Source: Burkholderia pyrrocinia (GTDB lineage Bacteria > Pseudomonadota > Gammaproteobacteria > Burkholderiales > Burkholderiaceae). Taken from it: a stretch of DNA of 64,000 nucleotides. Position 1 is the stretch's first letter; each line of letters begins with the position of its first letter. Under the pieces are notes generated by a model. That model searched no databases, had not been told where the DNA came from, and worked only from the letters and a program-made list of their open reading frames with translations. The position numbers and the translations under genes are program-made. Below are positions 1 through 8,255 of this stretch, one piece after another. The DNA lies in contig NZ_CP094460.1 of assembly GCF_022809715.1 (NCBI RefSeq), forward strand, positions 2,940,084-3,004,083, given 5' to 3'.

Positions 1-1
1 C

Positions 2-544
2 ATTGCGTTCCAGACCAACATCCTCGCGCTCAACGCCGCGGTGGAAGCGGCGCGCGCAGGCGAGCAGGGGCGCGGCTTCGCGGTGGTCGCGAGCGAGGTA
101 CGCAGCCTCGCGCAGCGCTCGGCGGCGGCCGCGAAGGAGATCAAGGAGCTGATCGGCGCGTCGGTGTCGATGATCCGGGACAGCGCGCAGCAGGCCACGG
201 GCGTTGGCGCGACGATGGGGCAGGTGAAGCTGGCGATCAAGCAGGTGTCCGATATCGTCGCCGAAATCGCGGCCGCGTCGCGGGAGCAGAGCCAGGGGAT
301 CGAGCAGGTCAATCTGGCGATCGAGCAGATGGATACGGTGACGCAGCAGAACGCGGCGCTCGTCGAGCAGGCGGCCGCGGCGGCGCATTCGCTCGAAGAG
401 CAGGCCGGCCATCTGCAGGACGCGATGTCGGCGTTCAAGCTCGCCCCGAACCCCGTCGATGCGACCGCCACGATGGTGTCCGCGCCGGCGCGTTCGCCCG
501 TGCCCGCGAAACCGCCCGTGGTTGCGCCACTGGCGGGGCGCTGA
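2..544 (+). CDS. Methyl-accepting chemotaxis protein, C-terminal part (5' truncated)
   Basis: The reading frame is open from the first bases of the window, so the true start lies upstream. The visible 180 residues are the cytoplasmic signalling half of a chemoreceptor. The conserved hairpin tip ([20 protein letters not shown]) is followed by [15 protein letters not shown], which contacts CheA and CheW. A long alanine- and glutamine-rich coiled coil follows, and then a proline/alanine tail common in Burkholderia receptors. The ligand-binding domain is outside the window, so the signal sensed cannot be told. It is not part of the wsp cluster further right. Confidence 0.95.
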   Translation: MAFQTNILALNAAVEAARAGEQGRGFAVVASEVRSLAQRSAAAAKEIKELIGASVSMIRDSAQQATGVGATMGQVKLAIKQVSDIVAEIAAASREQSQGIEQVNLAIEQMDTVTQQNAALVEQAAAAAHSLEEQAGHLQDAMSAFKLAPNPVDATATMVSAPARSPVPAKPPVVAPLAGR

Positions 545-633
545 CCGCACAGATGCCGGGCGGGTCCGCGGAATGGAATGCCTTTTGATCGGGATAGCGG
601 TCCGCACCCTGCTGCGACGGGGAGTATCCACCC

Positions 634-945
634 ATGAACGTCTTGACGTGTCCGACCCGTGCCGCACTCACCCTCGATGCGCTCGTCGACGCATGTGCGC
701 GTTTTAATCCGTCGGACCGGGATCAGCGGCTGATCGTTCGAACGCTGATCGTGCCGATGCTCGCCCGGCGGTTGGAGTGGTTGGGGCTTTTGTTGCGCGC
801 GAGTCCGTGCAGCGAGGCTACCCGTACGATGATCGAGCAGGTCGAACGCGCGCTGGCGTGCGCGTCGGCCCGGCTCGACAACGTGCGCCGGCCGTCTGCG
901 GATGCCGCGTACGACGCCGCGCCGGGGCGCGGACTGCCGGGGTGA
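634..945 (+). CDS. Small hypothetical protein
   Basis: This encodes 103 residues that I do not recognise. The ATG follows a purine-rich stretch (ggggag, 12 nt upstream) that could be a weak ribosome binding site. The protein has no obvious signal peptide. A leucine/arginine-rich helical middle (residues about 30-60) precedes a second predicted helix and a short low-complexity end. It lies 90 nt after the chemoreceptor gene in the same direction and could be co-transcribed with it. It could be a spurious frame in GC-rich DNA; a conserved homologue would settle that. Confidence 0.45.
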   Translation: MNVLTCPTRAALTLDALVDACARFNPSDRDQRLIVRTLIVPMLARRLEWLGLLLRASPCSEATRTMIEQVERALACASARLDNVRRPSADAAYDAAPGRGLPG

Positions 946-1095
946 GCGTCGGGGCTACCGCAGAACATGCAACCGGCCGTCAATTCCGGCGCGGGTGGAA
1001 GACGCGAGTTGTGCCGATGGCGATCGGCAAGACGTCCAGGGAAATACAACGAGCCGCGTGGAGCGATACGAGCGCGTGCCGATGCGGTTCCGGCG

Positions 1096-2061
1096 TCACC
1101 GTTTCCCGTCGAGCGTCTCCGACGGCGATTCCCCGAACTTCTCCCGGTACGCGATCGCGAACCGCCCGAGGTGGGTAAACCCGCAATCGAGCGCGACATC
1201 GGCAATCCGCCGGTCGGACGCCGCACCGCGCAGCAGCTCGCGCGCATGGTCGAGCCGCGTCGCGCGCAGGTATTGCATCGGGCTCATCCCGCGGAACTGC
1301 AGGAACGCGTCGCGCAGCGTCCGTTCCGGCACGTTGGCGGCGCGGACGATATCGGCGAGCTGCAGCGCCTGTGCGTAGTGCGCGTTCACGAATTCCTGCG
1401 CGCGCCGCACGAAGCCCGGCGCCGGGTCGCGGTGCGACGCGTGCAGCACGGACGGCGGGTGGCCTTCGATCAGCAGGTCGATCAGCAGGTGCTCGAGCTG
1501 CGACGCGACGCGCGGGTTCGCGTTCGCGCGTTCGAGCAGTTCGGGCGAACGCGCGACGAGCATCAGTTGCTGGCGCCACGCGGCGAGCGCGGCGTCGCTG
1601 ATGTGCAGCACGGGGTCGAGCATTGCGCGCGGGTCGCCGGTCAGCGAGCCGACGGTCGCCGCGTCGATGCGCAGCACGAACTGCTCGCAATCGGCGGACA
1701 GCACCGCGTCGAAGCGCTCGCCGGGTGCGCACAGCACGCCGGTCTGGCCGTCGACGCCGAGCTGCCGCCCCATCGCACGCACCTCGGCCTGGCCGGACAG
1801 GCAGAACATCAGCAGGTAATAGCCATCGACCGCGTCGACCTGCACGCGCATCGCGTCGCCGAACGCGATCGTGCCGATCCCGAGCCCGCCGAGCTTGACG
1901 AAATCCATGTGCGACGCGCCGTGCACGCGGCCGTTCGGCAGCAGCGCGTGCGGCTGCATCACGCGCGAGATCCGCTCGCGCGTCTCGTCGAGATCGCGGG
2001 ATTCGAACAGCCGGTGCGCGCGCAGCGCGAGCGGCTCGAACGACGTTGGGGACATGGGCAT
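1096..2061 (-). CDS. andR: AraC/XylS-type transcriptional activator of the anthranilate dioxygenase operon
   Basis: A regulator with an N-terminal ligand-sensing half of the AraC-binding-like type and a C-terminal AraC DNA-binding domain. The second helix-turn-helix is marked by [20 protein letters not shown] and the ending FGESPSETL. It is transcribed away from andAc, as AndR is in Burkholderia cepacia DBO1, where the AraC-type regulator controls anthranilate catabolism. The function is inferred from that synteny. An in-frame ATG at 2136 would add 25 residues; the ATG at 2061 (or 2055, MSPTSF) is preferred because the family core starts there, but ribosome binding sites are weak at all three. 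A dyad lies in the divergent intergenic region. Confidence 0.8.
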   Translation of the reverse strand: MPMSPTSFEPLALRAHRLFESRDLDETRERISRVMQPHALLPNGRVHGASHMDFVKLGGLGIGTIAFGDAMRVQVDAVDGYYLLMFCLSGQAEVRAMGRQLGVDGQTGVLCAPGERFDAVLSADCEQFVLRIDAATVGSLTGDPRAMLDPVLHISDAALAAWRQQLMLVARSPELLERANANPRVASQLEHLLIDLLIEGHPPSVLHASHRDPAPGFVRRAQEFVNAHYAQALQLADIVRAANVPERTLRDAFLQFRGMSPMQYLRATRLDHARELLRGAASDRRIADVALDCGFTHLGRFAIAYREKFGESPSETLDGKR

Positions 2062-2155
2062 CAGCCTGATTGTGGACGGCGCACTTCGATCCGACGAATG
2101 GGTCTCGATCAAGTGCCGCATCGTATGTGCCGTCATGCTAGCTCAGAAATCCGCC

Positions 2156-2190
2156 GAAAGTGGATATTGCATCGCCGCAATCGCACTTTC
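2156..2190. promoter_or_regulatory. Dyad in the andR-andAc divergent promoter region
   Basis: GAAAGTG (2156-2162) is mirrored by CACTTTC (2184-2190). Inside these lies a second pair, ATTGC (2166-2170) and GCAAT (2177-2181), around a 6-nt centre. The nested dyad sits between the two divergent genes, about 77 nt before the andAc start. It is a plausible operator for AndR or another regulator; binding is inferred from position and symmetry only. Confidence 0.45.
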
Positions 2191-2266
2191 CGGATAGACG
2201 GCGAATATTAGCCTTCCAAAAATGGACCCCATCTTGTTAATGAAACGGAACGACCAGGAGTCCGAC

Positions 2267-3538
2267 ATGGAGCAGACAGAATCGCCCGTCGTGTTCGCCG
2301 CGCGCGACGACGCATCCGACGTGAGCTTTCCGCACGACGACGGCTCGCGCGTGCCGTACAAGGTGTTCAGCTCGCGTGCCGTCTACGACCGCGAGCAGGA
2401 ACGCATCTTCCGCGGGCCGACGTGGAACTTCGTCGCACTGGAGGCGGAAATCCCGAACGCCGGCGACTTCAAGAGCACGTTCGTCGGCGACACGCCGGTG
2501 GTCGTCACGCGTGCCGAGGACGGCACGCTTGCCGCATGGGTGAACCGCTGCGCGCACCGCGGCGCGCAGGTGTGCCGCAAGTCGCGCGGCAACGCGACCT
2601 CGCACACGTGCGTGTATCACCAGTGGAGCTTCGACAACACGGGCAACCTGCTCGGCGTGCCGTTCCGGCGCGGCCAGAAGGGAATGACCGGGATGCCGGC
2701 GGATTTCGATCCGAAGCAGCACGGGCTGCGCAAGCTGCGCGTCGACAGCTATCGCGGGCTGGTGTTCGCGACCTTCAGCGACGACGTGATGCCGCTGCCC
2801 GACTATCTCGGCGAACAGATGCGCCCGTGGATCGACCGGATCTTCCACAAGCCGATCGAGTATCTCGGCTGCACGCGCCAGTATTCGAAGTCGAACTGGA
2901 AGCTGTACATGGAGAACGTGAAGGACCCGTATCACGCGAGCATGCTGCACCTGTTCCATACGACCTTCAACATCTTCCGCGTCGGGATGAAGGCGCGTTC
3001 GATTCCGGACGCGAACCACGGGCTGCACAGCATCATCACGGTGACGAAGACGAACGACGACACGTCGGCCGCGTACAAGCAGCAGAACATCCGTTCGTTC
3101 GACGAGGGCTTCCACCTCGAAGACGAATCGATCCTCGATCTCGTATCGGAATACGACGAGGACTGCACGAACCATATCCAGCCGATCTTCCCGCAGCTCG
3201 TGATCCAGCAGATCCACAACACGCTGGTCGCGCGACAGATCCTGCCGAAGGGCCCCGACAACTTCGAGCTGATCTTCCATTTCTTCGGCTATGCGGACGA
3301 CACGCCCGAGTTGCGCGCGCTGCGCATCAAGCAGGCGAACCTCGTCGGGCCGGCCGGCTATATCTCGATGGAGGATACGGAGGCGACCGAGCTCGTGCAG
3401 CGCGGCACCGTGCGCGACGGCGATGCGACGTCGGTGATCGAGATGTCGCGCGGCAATCCGGACCAGCAGGACACGGTGATCACCGAAAGCCTGATCCGCA
3501 AGTTCTGGGTCGGCTACCAGAAGCTGATGGGCTATTGA
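2267..3538 (+). CDS. andAc: Anthranilate 1,2-dioxygenase, large (alpha) oxygenase subunit
   Basis: Catalytic subunit of a three-component Rieske non-haem iron dioxygenase that converts anthranilate to catechol. The 423-residue protein has the Rieske [2Fe-2S] ligands C95-x-H97 and C115-x2-H118. The mononuclear iron facial triad region is NVKDPYHASMLH, with D220, H223 and H228; D220 is the usual bridge for electron transfer between the centres. The ATG at 2267 follows AGGAG by 6 nt and is preferred over an in-frame ATG at 2222. It is the first gene of a four-gene operon in the DBO1 order Ac-Ad-Ab-Aa. This system uses a separate ferredoxin, unlike the two-component AntABC enzymes. Confidence 0.92.
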   Translation: MEQTESPVVFAARDDASDVSFPHDDGSRVPYKVFSSRAVYDREQERIFRGPTWNFVALEAEIPNAGDFKSTFVGDTPVVVTRAEDGTLAAWVNRCAHRGAQVCRKSRGNATSHTCVYHQWSFDNTGNLLGVPFRRGQKGMTGMPADFDPKQHGLRKLRVDSYRGLVFATFSDDVMPLPDYLGEQMRPWIDRIFHKPIEYLGCTRQYSKSNWKLYMENVKDPYHASMLHLFHTTFNIFRVGMKARSIPDANHGLHSIITVTKTNDDTSAAYKQQNIRSFDEGFHLEDESILDLVSEYDEDCTNHIQPIFPQLVIQQIHNTLVARQILPKGPDNFELIFHFFGYADDTPELRALRIKQANLVGPAGYISMEDTEATELVQRGTVRDGDATSVIEMSRGNPDQQDTVITESLIRKFWVGYQKLMGY

Positions 3539-3552
3539 AGCGGGAGCGAGAA

Positions 3553-4029
3553 ATGACGGAAGACATGAAGACGTGGTTCGAGATTTACATGCTCCAGAAC
3601 CGCTACATCGGGCACCTCGACAACGACCGGCTCGAACACTGGCCGGAAATGTTCACCGAGGACTGCACATACGAAATCGTGCCGAAGGAGAACGCGGATC
3701 TCGGGCTGCCGGTCGGGATCGTCCACTGCACGAACCAGCGGATGCTGCGCGACCGCGTGGTGTCGCTGCGGCACGCGAACATCTTCGAGGAGCACACGTA
3801 CCGGCACATGACGTCGGGCCTGACGATCGTCGCGGAACGCGACGGCGAGATCGACACCGAGAGCAACTACGTGGTCGTGCAGACGCGCAGCAACGGCGAG
3901 TCGAACGTATACCAGGCCGGCAAGTACTACGACACGGTCGTGCGCACGCCCGACGGGCTGCGCTACAAGACCAAGCGCGTGATCTACGACACGTCGCGCG
4001 TGCAGACGCTGCTCGCAACCCCGATCTGA
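3553..4029 (+). CDS. andAd: Anthranilate 1,2-dioxygenase, small (beta) oxygenase subunit
   Basis: The 158-residue partner of AndAc belongs to the ring-hydroxylating dioxygenase beta-subunit family, which has a cystatin-like fold and a structural role in the alpha3-beta3 oxygenase. It shows the family's N-terminal helix (WFEIYMLQNRYIGHLD), the CTYEIVP strand, and the C-terminal KTKRVIYDTSRV block. It carries no cofactor motif, as expected. It starts 14 nt after the andAc stop behind a GGGAGCGAG ribosome binding site. Confidence 0.92.
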   Translation: MTEDMKTWFEIYMLQNRYIGHLDNDRLEHWPEMFTEDCTYEIVPKENADLGLPVGIVHCTNQRMLRDRVVSLRHANIFEEHTYRHMTSGLTIVAERDGEIDTESNYVVVQTRSNGESNVYQAGKYYDTVVRTPDGLRYKTKRVIYDTSRVQTLLATPI

Positions 4030-4046
4030 CGAAGCAAGGAACCGAC

Positions 4047-4373
4047 ATGACCGAAGCAACGCTCGCCGAGTGGCATCCACTCGGCGCTTTCGACGAATTC
4101 TCCGAAGACGAGCCGGCAGCGCGTGTCGCCGGCCAGAAGCCGATCGCCGTGTTCCGGATCGGCGACGAACTGTTCGCGATGCACGACCTGTGCACGCACG
4201 GCCATGCGCGGCTGTCCGAAGGTTATGTGGAGGACGGTTGCGTCGAATGCCCGCTGCACCAGGGGCTGATCGACATCCGCACCGGTGCGCCGAAATGCGC
4301 GCCGATCACCGAGCCGGTGCGGACCTATCCGCTCCGGATCGTCGACGGGCAGGTGGAAGTCAATGTCGGCTGA
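4047..4373 (+). CDS. andAb: Rieske-type ferredoxin of anthranilate dioxygenase
   Basis: A 108-residue Rieske ferredoxin that carries electrons from the AndAa reductase to the AndAc oxygenase. The cluster ligands are C49-x-H51 and C68-x2-H71, the normal spacing for biphenyl/naphthalene-type ferredoxins. The start lies 17 nt after the andAd stop, behind AAGGA. Its 3' end overlaps the first 11 nt of andAa, which suggests translational coupling. Confidence 0.92.
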   Translation: MTEATLAEWHPLGAFDEFSEDEPAARVAGQKPIAVFRIGDELFAMHDLCTHGHARLSEGYVEDGCVECPLHQGLIDIRTGAPKCAPITEPVRTYPLRIVDGQVEVNVG

Positions 4374-5541
4374 TCCGTTCGTGATCGTCGGCGCGGGCCA
4401 CGCGGCCCGGCGCACGGCCGAAGCGCTGCGCGAACGCGATGCCGCCGCGCGCATCGTGATGATCGGCGCGGAGCGCGAGCTGCCGTACGACCGGCCCGCG
4501 CTGTCGAAGGATGCGCTGATGAGCGACGGCGGCGAGCAGCGCGCGTTCGTGCGCGACGCGGCGTGGTACGACACGCAGCGCATCGAGCTGCGGCTCGGCA
4601 CACGTGTCGAGGCGATCGAGCGCGACGCACAGCGCGTGCGGCTCGATGATGGTACGACGCTGCCGTACGCGCGGCTCGTGCTCGCGACGGGTTCGCGGGT
4701 GCGCACGTTCGGCGGCGCGATCGACGAAGGTGTCGAGCCGCATTACGTCCGCACCGTCGACGATGCGCGTGCGTTGCGCGCGAAGCTTGCGCCGGGCCGC
4801 CGCGTCGCGGTGCTCGGCGGCGGGTTCATCGGCCTCGAGGTCGCGGCAGCGGCGCGCCAGCTCGGTTGCGACGTGACGGTGATCGATCCTGCTCCCCGAT
4901 TGCTGCAACGTGCGTTGCCGGAAGTCGTCGGCGCGTATGCGCGTCAGTTGCACGACGCGCGCGGCGTGGTGTTTCAGGTGGCGACGCTGCCGCGTGCGAT
5001 TCGTCGTGCGCCGTCCGGCGGTGCGATCGTCGAGACCGATCGCGGCGACGTGCAGGCCGATATCGTCGTGGTCGGCATCGGTGTCGTGCCCAATGTCGAG
5101 CTTGCACAGGCGGCCGGGCTCGACGTCGACAACGGGATACGCGTCGATGCGGGCTGTCGTACGACCGATCCCGCGATCTTCGCAGCGGGCGAGGTGACGA
5201 TGCACTTCAATCCGCTGCTCGGGCGTCACGTGCGGATCGAATCGTGGCAGGTCGCCGAAAACCAGCCGGCCGTCGCGGCCGCGAACCTGCTCGGCGCGGA
5301 CGAAGCCTATGCCGAGTTGCCGTGGCTGTGGTCCGATCAGTACGACTGCAACCTGCAGATGCTCGGGCTGTTCGGCAGCGAACGCACGACCGTCGTGCGC
5401 GGCGATCCGGCGAGCGGGCCGTTCACGGTGTTCGGGCTGGGCGACGACGGCAAGATCGTCGCGGTGGCCGCGGCGAACCTGGGGCGCGACATCGGCGCAT
5501 CGCGCCGGCTGATCGCGGCGGGGCGGTGCCCGATCCGGTGA
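4363..5541 (+). CDS. andAa: Ferredoxin reductase of anthranilate dioxygenase; C-terminus apparently frameshifted
   Basis: FAD- and NADH-dependent reductase that feeds electrons to AndAb. FAD-binding glycines are near residues 10-12 (IVGAGHAARR) and the NAD-binding GGGFIG is at 152-157. A second FAD motif is GCRTTDPAIFAAGEV, so it is the BphA4/HcaD type. The frame ends at 5541 as ...AAGRCPIR. The next frame continues with PDPVKLADPAVNLKTFL to a stop at 5580-5582, which looks like the usual family C-terminus. One missing base near 5525-5530 (GGGGCGGTGCCC) would explain this. The intact protein would be about 406 residues. Either a sequence error or a real mutation that replaces the last about 17 residues. 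Confidence 0.85.
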   Translation: MSADPFVIVGAGHAARRTAEALRERDAAARIVMIGAERELPYDRPALSKDALMSDGGEQRAFVRDAAWYDTQRIELRLGTRVEAIERDAQRVRLDDGTTLPYARLVLATGSRVRTFGGAIDEGVEPHYVRTVDDARALRAKLAPGRRVAVLGGGFIGLEVAAAARQLGCDVTVIDPAPRLLQRALPEVVGAYARQLHDARGVVFQVATLPRAIRRAPSGGAIVETDRGDVQADIVVVGIGVVPNVELAQAAGLDVDNGIRVDAGCRTTDPAIFAAGEVTMHFNPLLGRHVRIESWQVAENQPAVAAANLLGADEAYAELPWLWSDQYDCNLQMLGLFGSERTTVVRGDPASGPFTVFGLGDDGKIVAVAAANLGRDIGASRRLIAAGRCPIR

Positions 5542-5673
5542 AACTCGCCGATCCGGCGGTGAACCTGAAGACGTTCCTGTAACGGCCGGGCGCGCGGGCC
5601 GGCTCGGCTCGCGCGTTTGTCGGTTGACGCGAAATCGGGGATATTAGCGGCATCGCCGATCCGCCCGTCCTCC

Positions 5674-6960
5674 ATGCCGCCAGACAAAGCCCTCGAACTG
5701 AAACGAAGCAAGCGCCGCGCGCTATGGCTGCTGCTGGCCGCGGTCGCGGTGTTCGTCACGACGATCCTGCTGCCGCGCGGCCCGTGGGTCGACGGCTTCA
5801 AGGCCGTGGCCGAGGCCGCGATGGTCGGCGCGCTCGCCGACTGGTTCGCGGTCGTCGCGCTGTTCCGCCGCGTGCCGATCCCGTTCGTGTCGCGCCATAC
5901 CGAGATCATCCCGAAGAACAAGGACAAGATCGCCGACAACCTCGCGGTGTTCGTGCGCGAGAAGTTCCTCGGCCCCGACGCGCTTGCCGCGCAGATCCGC
6001 CAGCACGATCCCGCGCAGAAACTCGGCGCGTGGCTCGGCGAGCCGGCGAACACCGACGCGCTCGGCGGTTATGTGACGAAGCTGATGAGCTTCGCACTCG
6101 ACATGACCGACGACGCGCGGATCCAGTCGTTCGTCCACGACGCGTTTCGCGCGGTGATCGACCGGGTCGACCTGTCGCAATCGGTTGGCGCGATCCTCGA
6201 CACGCTGACGAAGGACGGCCGCCACCAGGCGCTGCTCGACGATGCGATCGAACAGGTGGTCGACGTGCTCGACAAGGAGGAGAACCGCGAGGTGATCGCG
6301 GGCTTCATCGTCGAATGGCTGAAGACGCAGTACCCGAAGGTCGAGAAGATCATGCCGACGCAGTGGTTCGGCGAGAACGGCGCGCGGATGCTCGCCAGTG
6401 CGGTGAGCCGCGTGCTGGAAGGCGTGGCGGCCGATCCCGAGCACGAGTTGCGGCAGCGCTTCGACCGGACGGTCGCGCGGCTGACCGAGCGGCTGAAGCA
6501 CGATCCCGCGTTCATCGAAAAGGGCGAGGAGATCAGGCGCTACATCCGCGACGGCGATGCGTTCAACGAGTATGCGCGCGACTTGTGGGACCAGTTGCGC
6601 GCATGGCTGAAGGCCGATCTCGCACGCCCCGATTCGACGCTGCACCGGCAGGCCGCGACGCTCGGCGGCTGGCTCGGCGCGCGGCTCGCCGAGAGCCCGG
6701 CACTGCGCGCGTCGCTGAACGAGCATATCGAGAAGGCCGTGCACGAGATGGCGCCGGATTTCGCCGATTTCCTGATGCGTCACATTCGCGACACGGTGCG
6801 CAACTGGGATGCGCGCGAGATGTCGCGGCAGATCGAGTTGAACATCGGCAAGGATCTGCAGTACATCCGCATCAACGGCACGCTGGTCGGCGGGCTGATC
6901 GGGCTCGGGTTGTATCTGGTGTCGCTGGTGCCGCGCTGGGCGGCCGGGTGGCTGCATTGA
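5674..6960 (+). CDS. DUF445 family membrane protein
   Basis: A 428-residue protein of the DUF445 (YjiN-like) family, whose function is unknown. The N-terminus has a basic stretch (KRSKRRALW), a membrane segment at about residues 14-32, and a second hydrophobic segment around MVGALADWFAVVALF followed by the family block IPFVSRHTEIIPKNKDKIADN. A long helical, charged region follows. A last hydrophobic segment (VGGLIGLGLYLVSLVP) anchors the C-terminus. The ATG at 5674 is preferred over an upstream TTG. The final 68 bp plus 10 bp downstream recur exactly at 7837-7914. Confidence 0.88.
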   Translation: MPPDKALELKRSKRRALWLLLAAVAVFVTTILLPRGPWVDGFKAVAEAAMVGALADWFAVVALFRRVPIPFVSRHTEIIPKNKDKIADNLAVFVREKFLGPDALAAQIRQHDPAQKLGAWLGEPANTDALGGYVTKLMSFALDMTDDARIQSFVHDAFRAVIDRVDLSQSVGAILDTLTKDGRHQALLDDAIEQVVDVLDKEENREVIAGFIVEWLKTQYPKVEKIMPTQWFGENGARMLASAVSRVLEGVAADPEHELRQRFDRTVARLTERLKHDPAFIEKGEEIRRYIRDGDAFNEYARDLWDQLRAWLKADLARPDSTLHRQAATLGGWLGARLAESPALRASLNEHIEKAVHEMAPDFADFLMRHIRDTVRNWDAREMSRQIELNIGKDLQYIRINGTLVGGLIGLGLYLVSLVPRWAAGWLH

Positions 6961-6970
6961 TGCGGCCACG
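6893..6970 (+). repeat. 78-bp direct repeat, left copy (3' end of DUF445 gene)
   Basis: This 78-bp stretch is identical to 7837-7914 (offset 944 bp). It contains the last 68 bp of the DUF445 coding region with its stop codon, plus 10 bp downstream. Everything between the copies, including higBA, could be an inserted segment that rebuilt the gene end, as integrative elements do at gene 3' ends. No integrase is present. Confidence 0.85.
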
Positions 6971-6993
6971 CCCGCGAACGACGGCCGGTGTGC

Positions 6994-7296
6994 TTACGCG
7001 TGCGTGCGTTCGCGCGGTTCGACCTTGCGGTCGATCTCGCTGCGCGTTGGCAGCGTCTTGAGATCGTAAGCGGCTTGCAGGTTCAGCCAGAATTCCGGCG
7101 ACGTATCGAAGTAGCGCGCGAGCCGGTAAGCCGTATCGGCCGTGATTCCACGCCGTTCCTTGACGATTTCGTGCAAGCGTGTCGCCGGCACGTTCAACGC
7201 GAGCGCCAGCGCGTTGACGCTCATTTCCAGCGGCACGAGAAACTCTTCCCGCAGGATTTCACCCGGATGAATCGGGCGCATTCCATTCTTGAGCAT
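6994..7296 (-). CDS. higA: HigA-type antitoxin, XRE-family DNA-binding protein
   Basis: A 100-residue antitoxin of the HigA/VapI family. It starts with the family signature MRPIHPGEILREEFL (from residue 6), has a helix-turn-helix around residues 25-60 (VNALALALNVPATRLHEIVKE), and then RGITADTAYRLARYFDTSPEFWLNLQ. HigA neutralises HigB and represses its own operon. It lies 12 nt after the original higB stop with a TGGAG ribosome binding site. The antitoxin reading frame is intact although the toxin gene is broken. Confidence 0.92.
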   Translation of the reverse strand: MLKNGMRPIHPGEILREEFLVPLEMSVNALALALNVPATRLHEIVKERRGITADTAYRLARYFDTSPEFWLNLQAAYDLKTLPTRSEIDRKVEPRERTHA

Positions 7297-7308
7297 GCGA
7301 GGCTCCAG

Positions 7309-7587
7309 TCAGTGATAGTCGACGATCTCGACCTGGGTGGGGCCATCGTCGCTCCATTCGAAACAGATCCGCTATTGCTCGTTGATGCGGATGCTGTGCT
7401 GGCCTTCCCGATCGCCTTGCAACGCTTCGAGCCGGTTGCCAGGAGGCGCCCGTAAATCGCGCAGTTCTTTCGCAGCGGCGACCATTTGCAGTTTCCGGGT
7501 GGCAACGGTTTCGATCGTGCGGAAATGCCTGGGCGATGCTCCAGCAAACAACAACTGGGTATCCTTGCATCGGAACGATCTGATCAT
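7309..7587 (-). pseudogene. higB: higB toxin gene with in-frame amber stop
   Basis: This encodes a HigB/RelE-type mRNA interferase that begins MIRSFRCKDTQLLF and includes the family block APPGNRLEALQGDREGQHS. At codon 72 a TAG (7374-7372) interrupts the frame exactly where the family has Trp in the IRI-N-D/E-Q-W-RICF motif. The frame then continues unbroken (RICFEWSDDGPTQVEIVDYH) to TGA at 7311-7309. With Trp at codon 72 the protein would have the typical 92 residues. A single TGG-to-TAG change explains this. The truncated 71-residue product lacks the C-terminal strands and is expected to be inactive. An upstream ATG at 7596 overlaps the predicted -10 box and is not favoured. Confidence 0.88.
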
Positions 7588-7594
7588 TACGGGC

Positions 7595-7623
7595 ATCGTA
7601 TTACGTTTTGCGTAATACGTCAA
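7595..7623 (-). promoter_or_regulatory. higBA promoter with overlapping palindromic operator
   Basis: On the minus strand TTGACG (7623-7618) is separated by 17 nt from TACGAT (7600-7595). The expected transcription start falls at or one base before the higB ATG at 7587, so the mRNA would be leaderless or nearly so. A perfect 9-bp inverted repeat, CGTATTACG (7597-7605) and CGTAATACG (7611-7619) around a 5-nt centre, covers the space between the two boxes. It fits an operator for autoregulation by HigA or the complex. Confidence 0.65.
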
Positions 7624-7836
7624 TAAGGGTGAAATGGTTTCGACGATGCGTACGTCGAAGCGCCGTCGCGAGAAACGACCAATAGGAAACCTGAATGATC
7701 GGGAATGGGTGAGGTCAACGCGTGATGACAGGCATCGCCAATGCATGCGGGCTGGTCTCTGTCGTCCCGACGAGTATAGGGGCGCACATTGTCTTTACGG
7801 GGCCGCTATGCCATTCGGACGACCCATTGCGTCGAC

Positions 7837-7914
7837 GGCTGATCGGGCTCGGGTTGTATCTGGTGTCGCTGGTGCCGCGCTGGGCGGCCGGGTGGCTGCA
7901 TTGATGCGGCCACG
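7837..7914 (+). repeat. 78-bp direct repeat, right copy (remnant of DUF445 3' end)
   Basis: An exact copy of 6893-6970. Upstream of it the DUF445 sequence does not continue, so this is an orphan gene end, not a tandem gene. With the left copy it brackets a segment holding higBA and 7624-7836, where I see no gene. The second toxin-antitoxin pair starts 39 bp beyond it. Confidence 0.85.
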
Positions 7915-7952
7915 GACATCGCGGAAAGGGCGCGATGCCGCGCGCCCGTGCA

Positions 7953-8252
7953 TCACGCGCGCGCTTTCGAGCCGTGCAGTTGCAGGCCGAGCGCCTTGAT
8001 GACCTTCAGGATCGTGCCGAAGCTCGGGTTGCCGTCGTGCGACAGCGCCTTGTACAGCCCTTCGCGCGACAGGCCCGCATCGCGCGCGACCTGCGACATG
8101 CCGCGAGCGCGTGCGATCACGCCGAGCGCGTGCGCGATGAAGGCCGGATCGTCGCCGGCCTCTTGCAGGCAGGCCTCGAAGTAATCGGCCATGTCGTCTT
8201 CGGTTTGCAGATGGTCGGCCGAATCCCATGGCCGGGTGCTGATCTTGTCCAT
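7953..8252 (-). CDS. Addiction-module antidote protein (XRE-type antitoxin)
   Basis: A 99-residue antitoxin of the 'putative addiction module antidote protein' family. The N-terminal part (DMADYFEACLQEAGDDPAFIA) binds the toxin. The second half is a helix-turn-helix: ARGMSQVARDAGLSREGLYKALS, then GNPSFGTILKVIKALGLQL. The start ATG follows the toxin stop by 3 nt; the ribosome binding site GGAG lies inside the end of the toxin gene, so the pair is translationally coupled in toxin-first order. Confidence 0.9.
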   Translation of the reverse strand: MDKISTRPWDSADHLQTEDDMADYFEACLQEAGDDPAFIAHALGVIARARGMSQVARDAGLSREGLYKALSHDGNPSFGTILKVIKALGLQLHGSKARA

Positions 8253-8255
8253 CGA

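Noticed and set aside
7722..7904. Open frame of 60 codons ending with the DUF445 C-terminal sequence
   Set aside because: Only the repeat part matches a protein. The first half has no homology to DUF445 and no ribosome binding site. It is the orphan repeat read in a chance frame.
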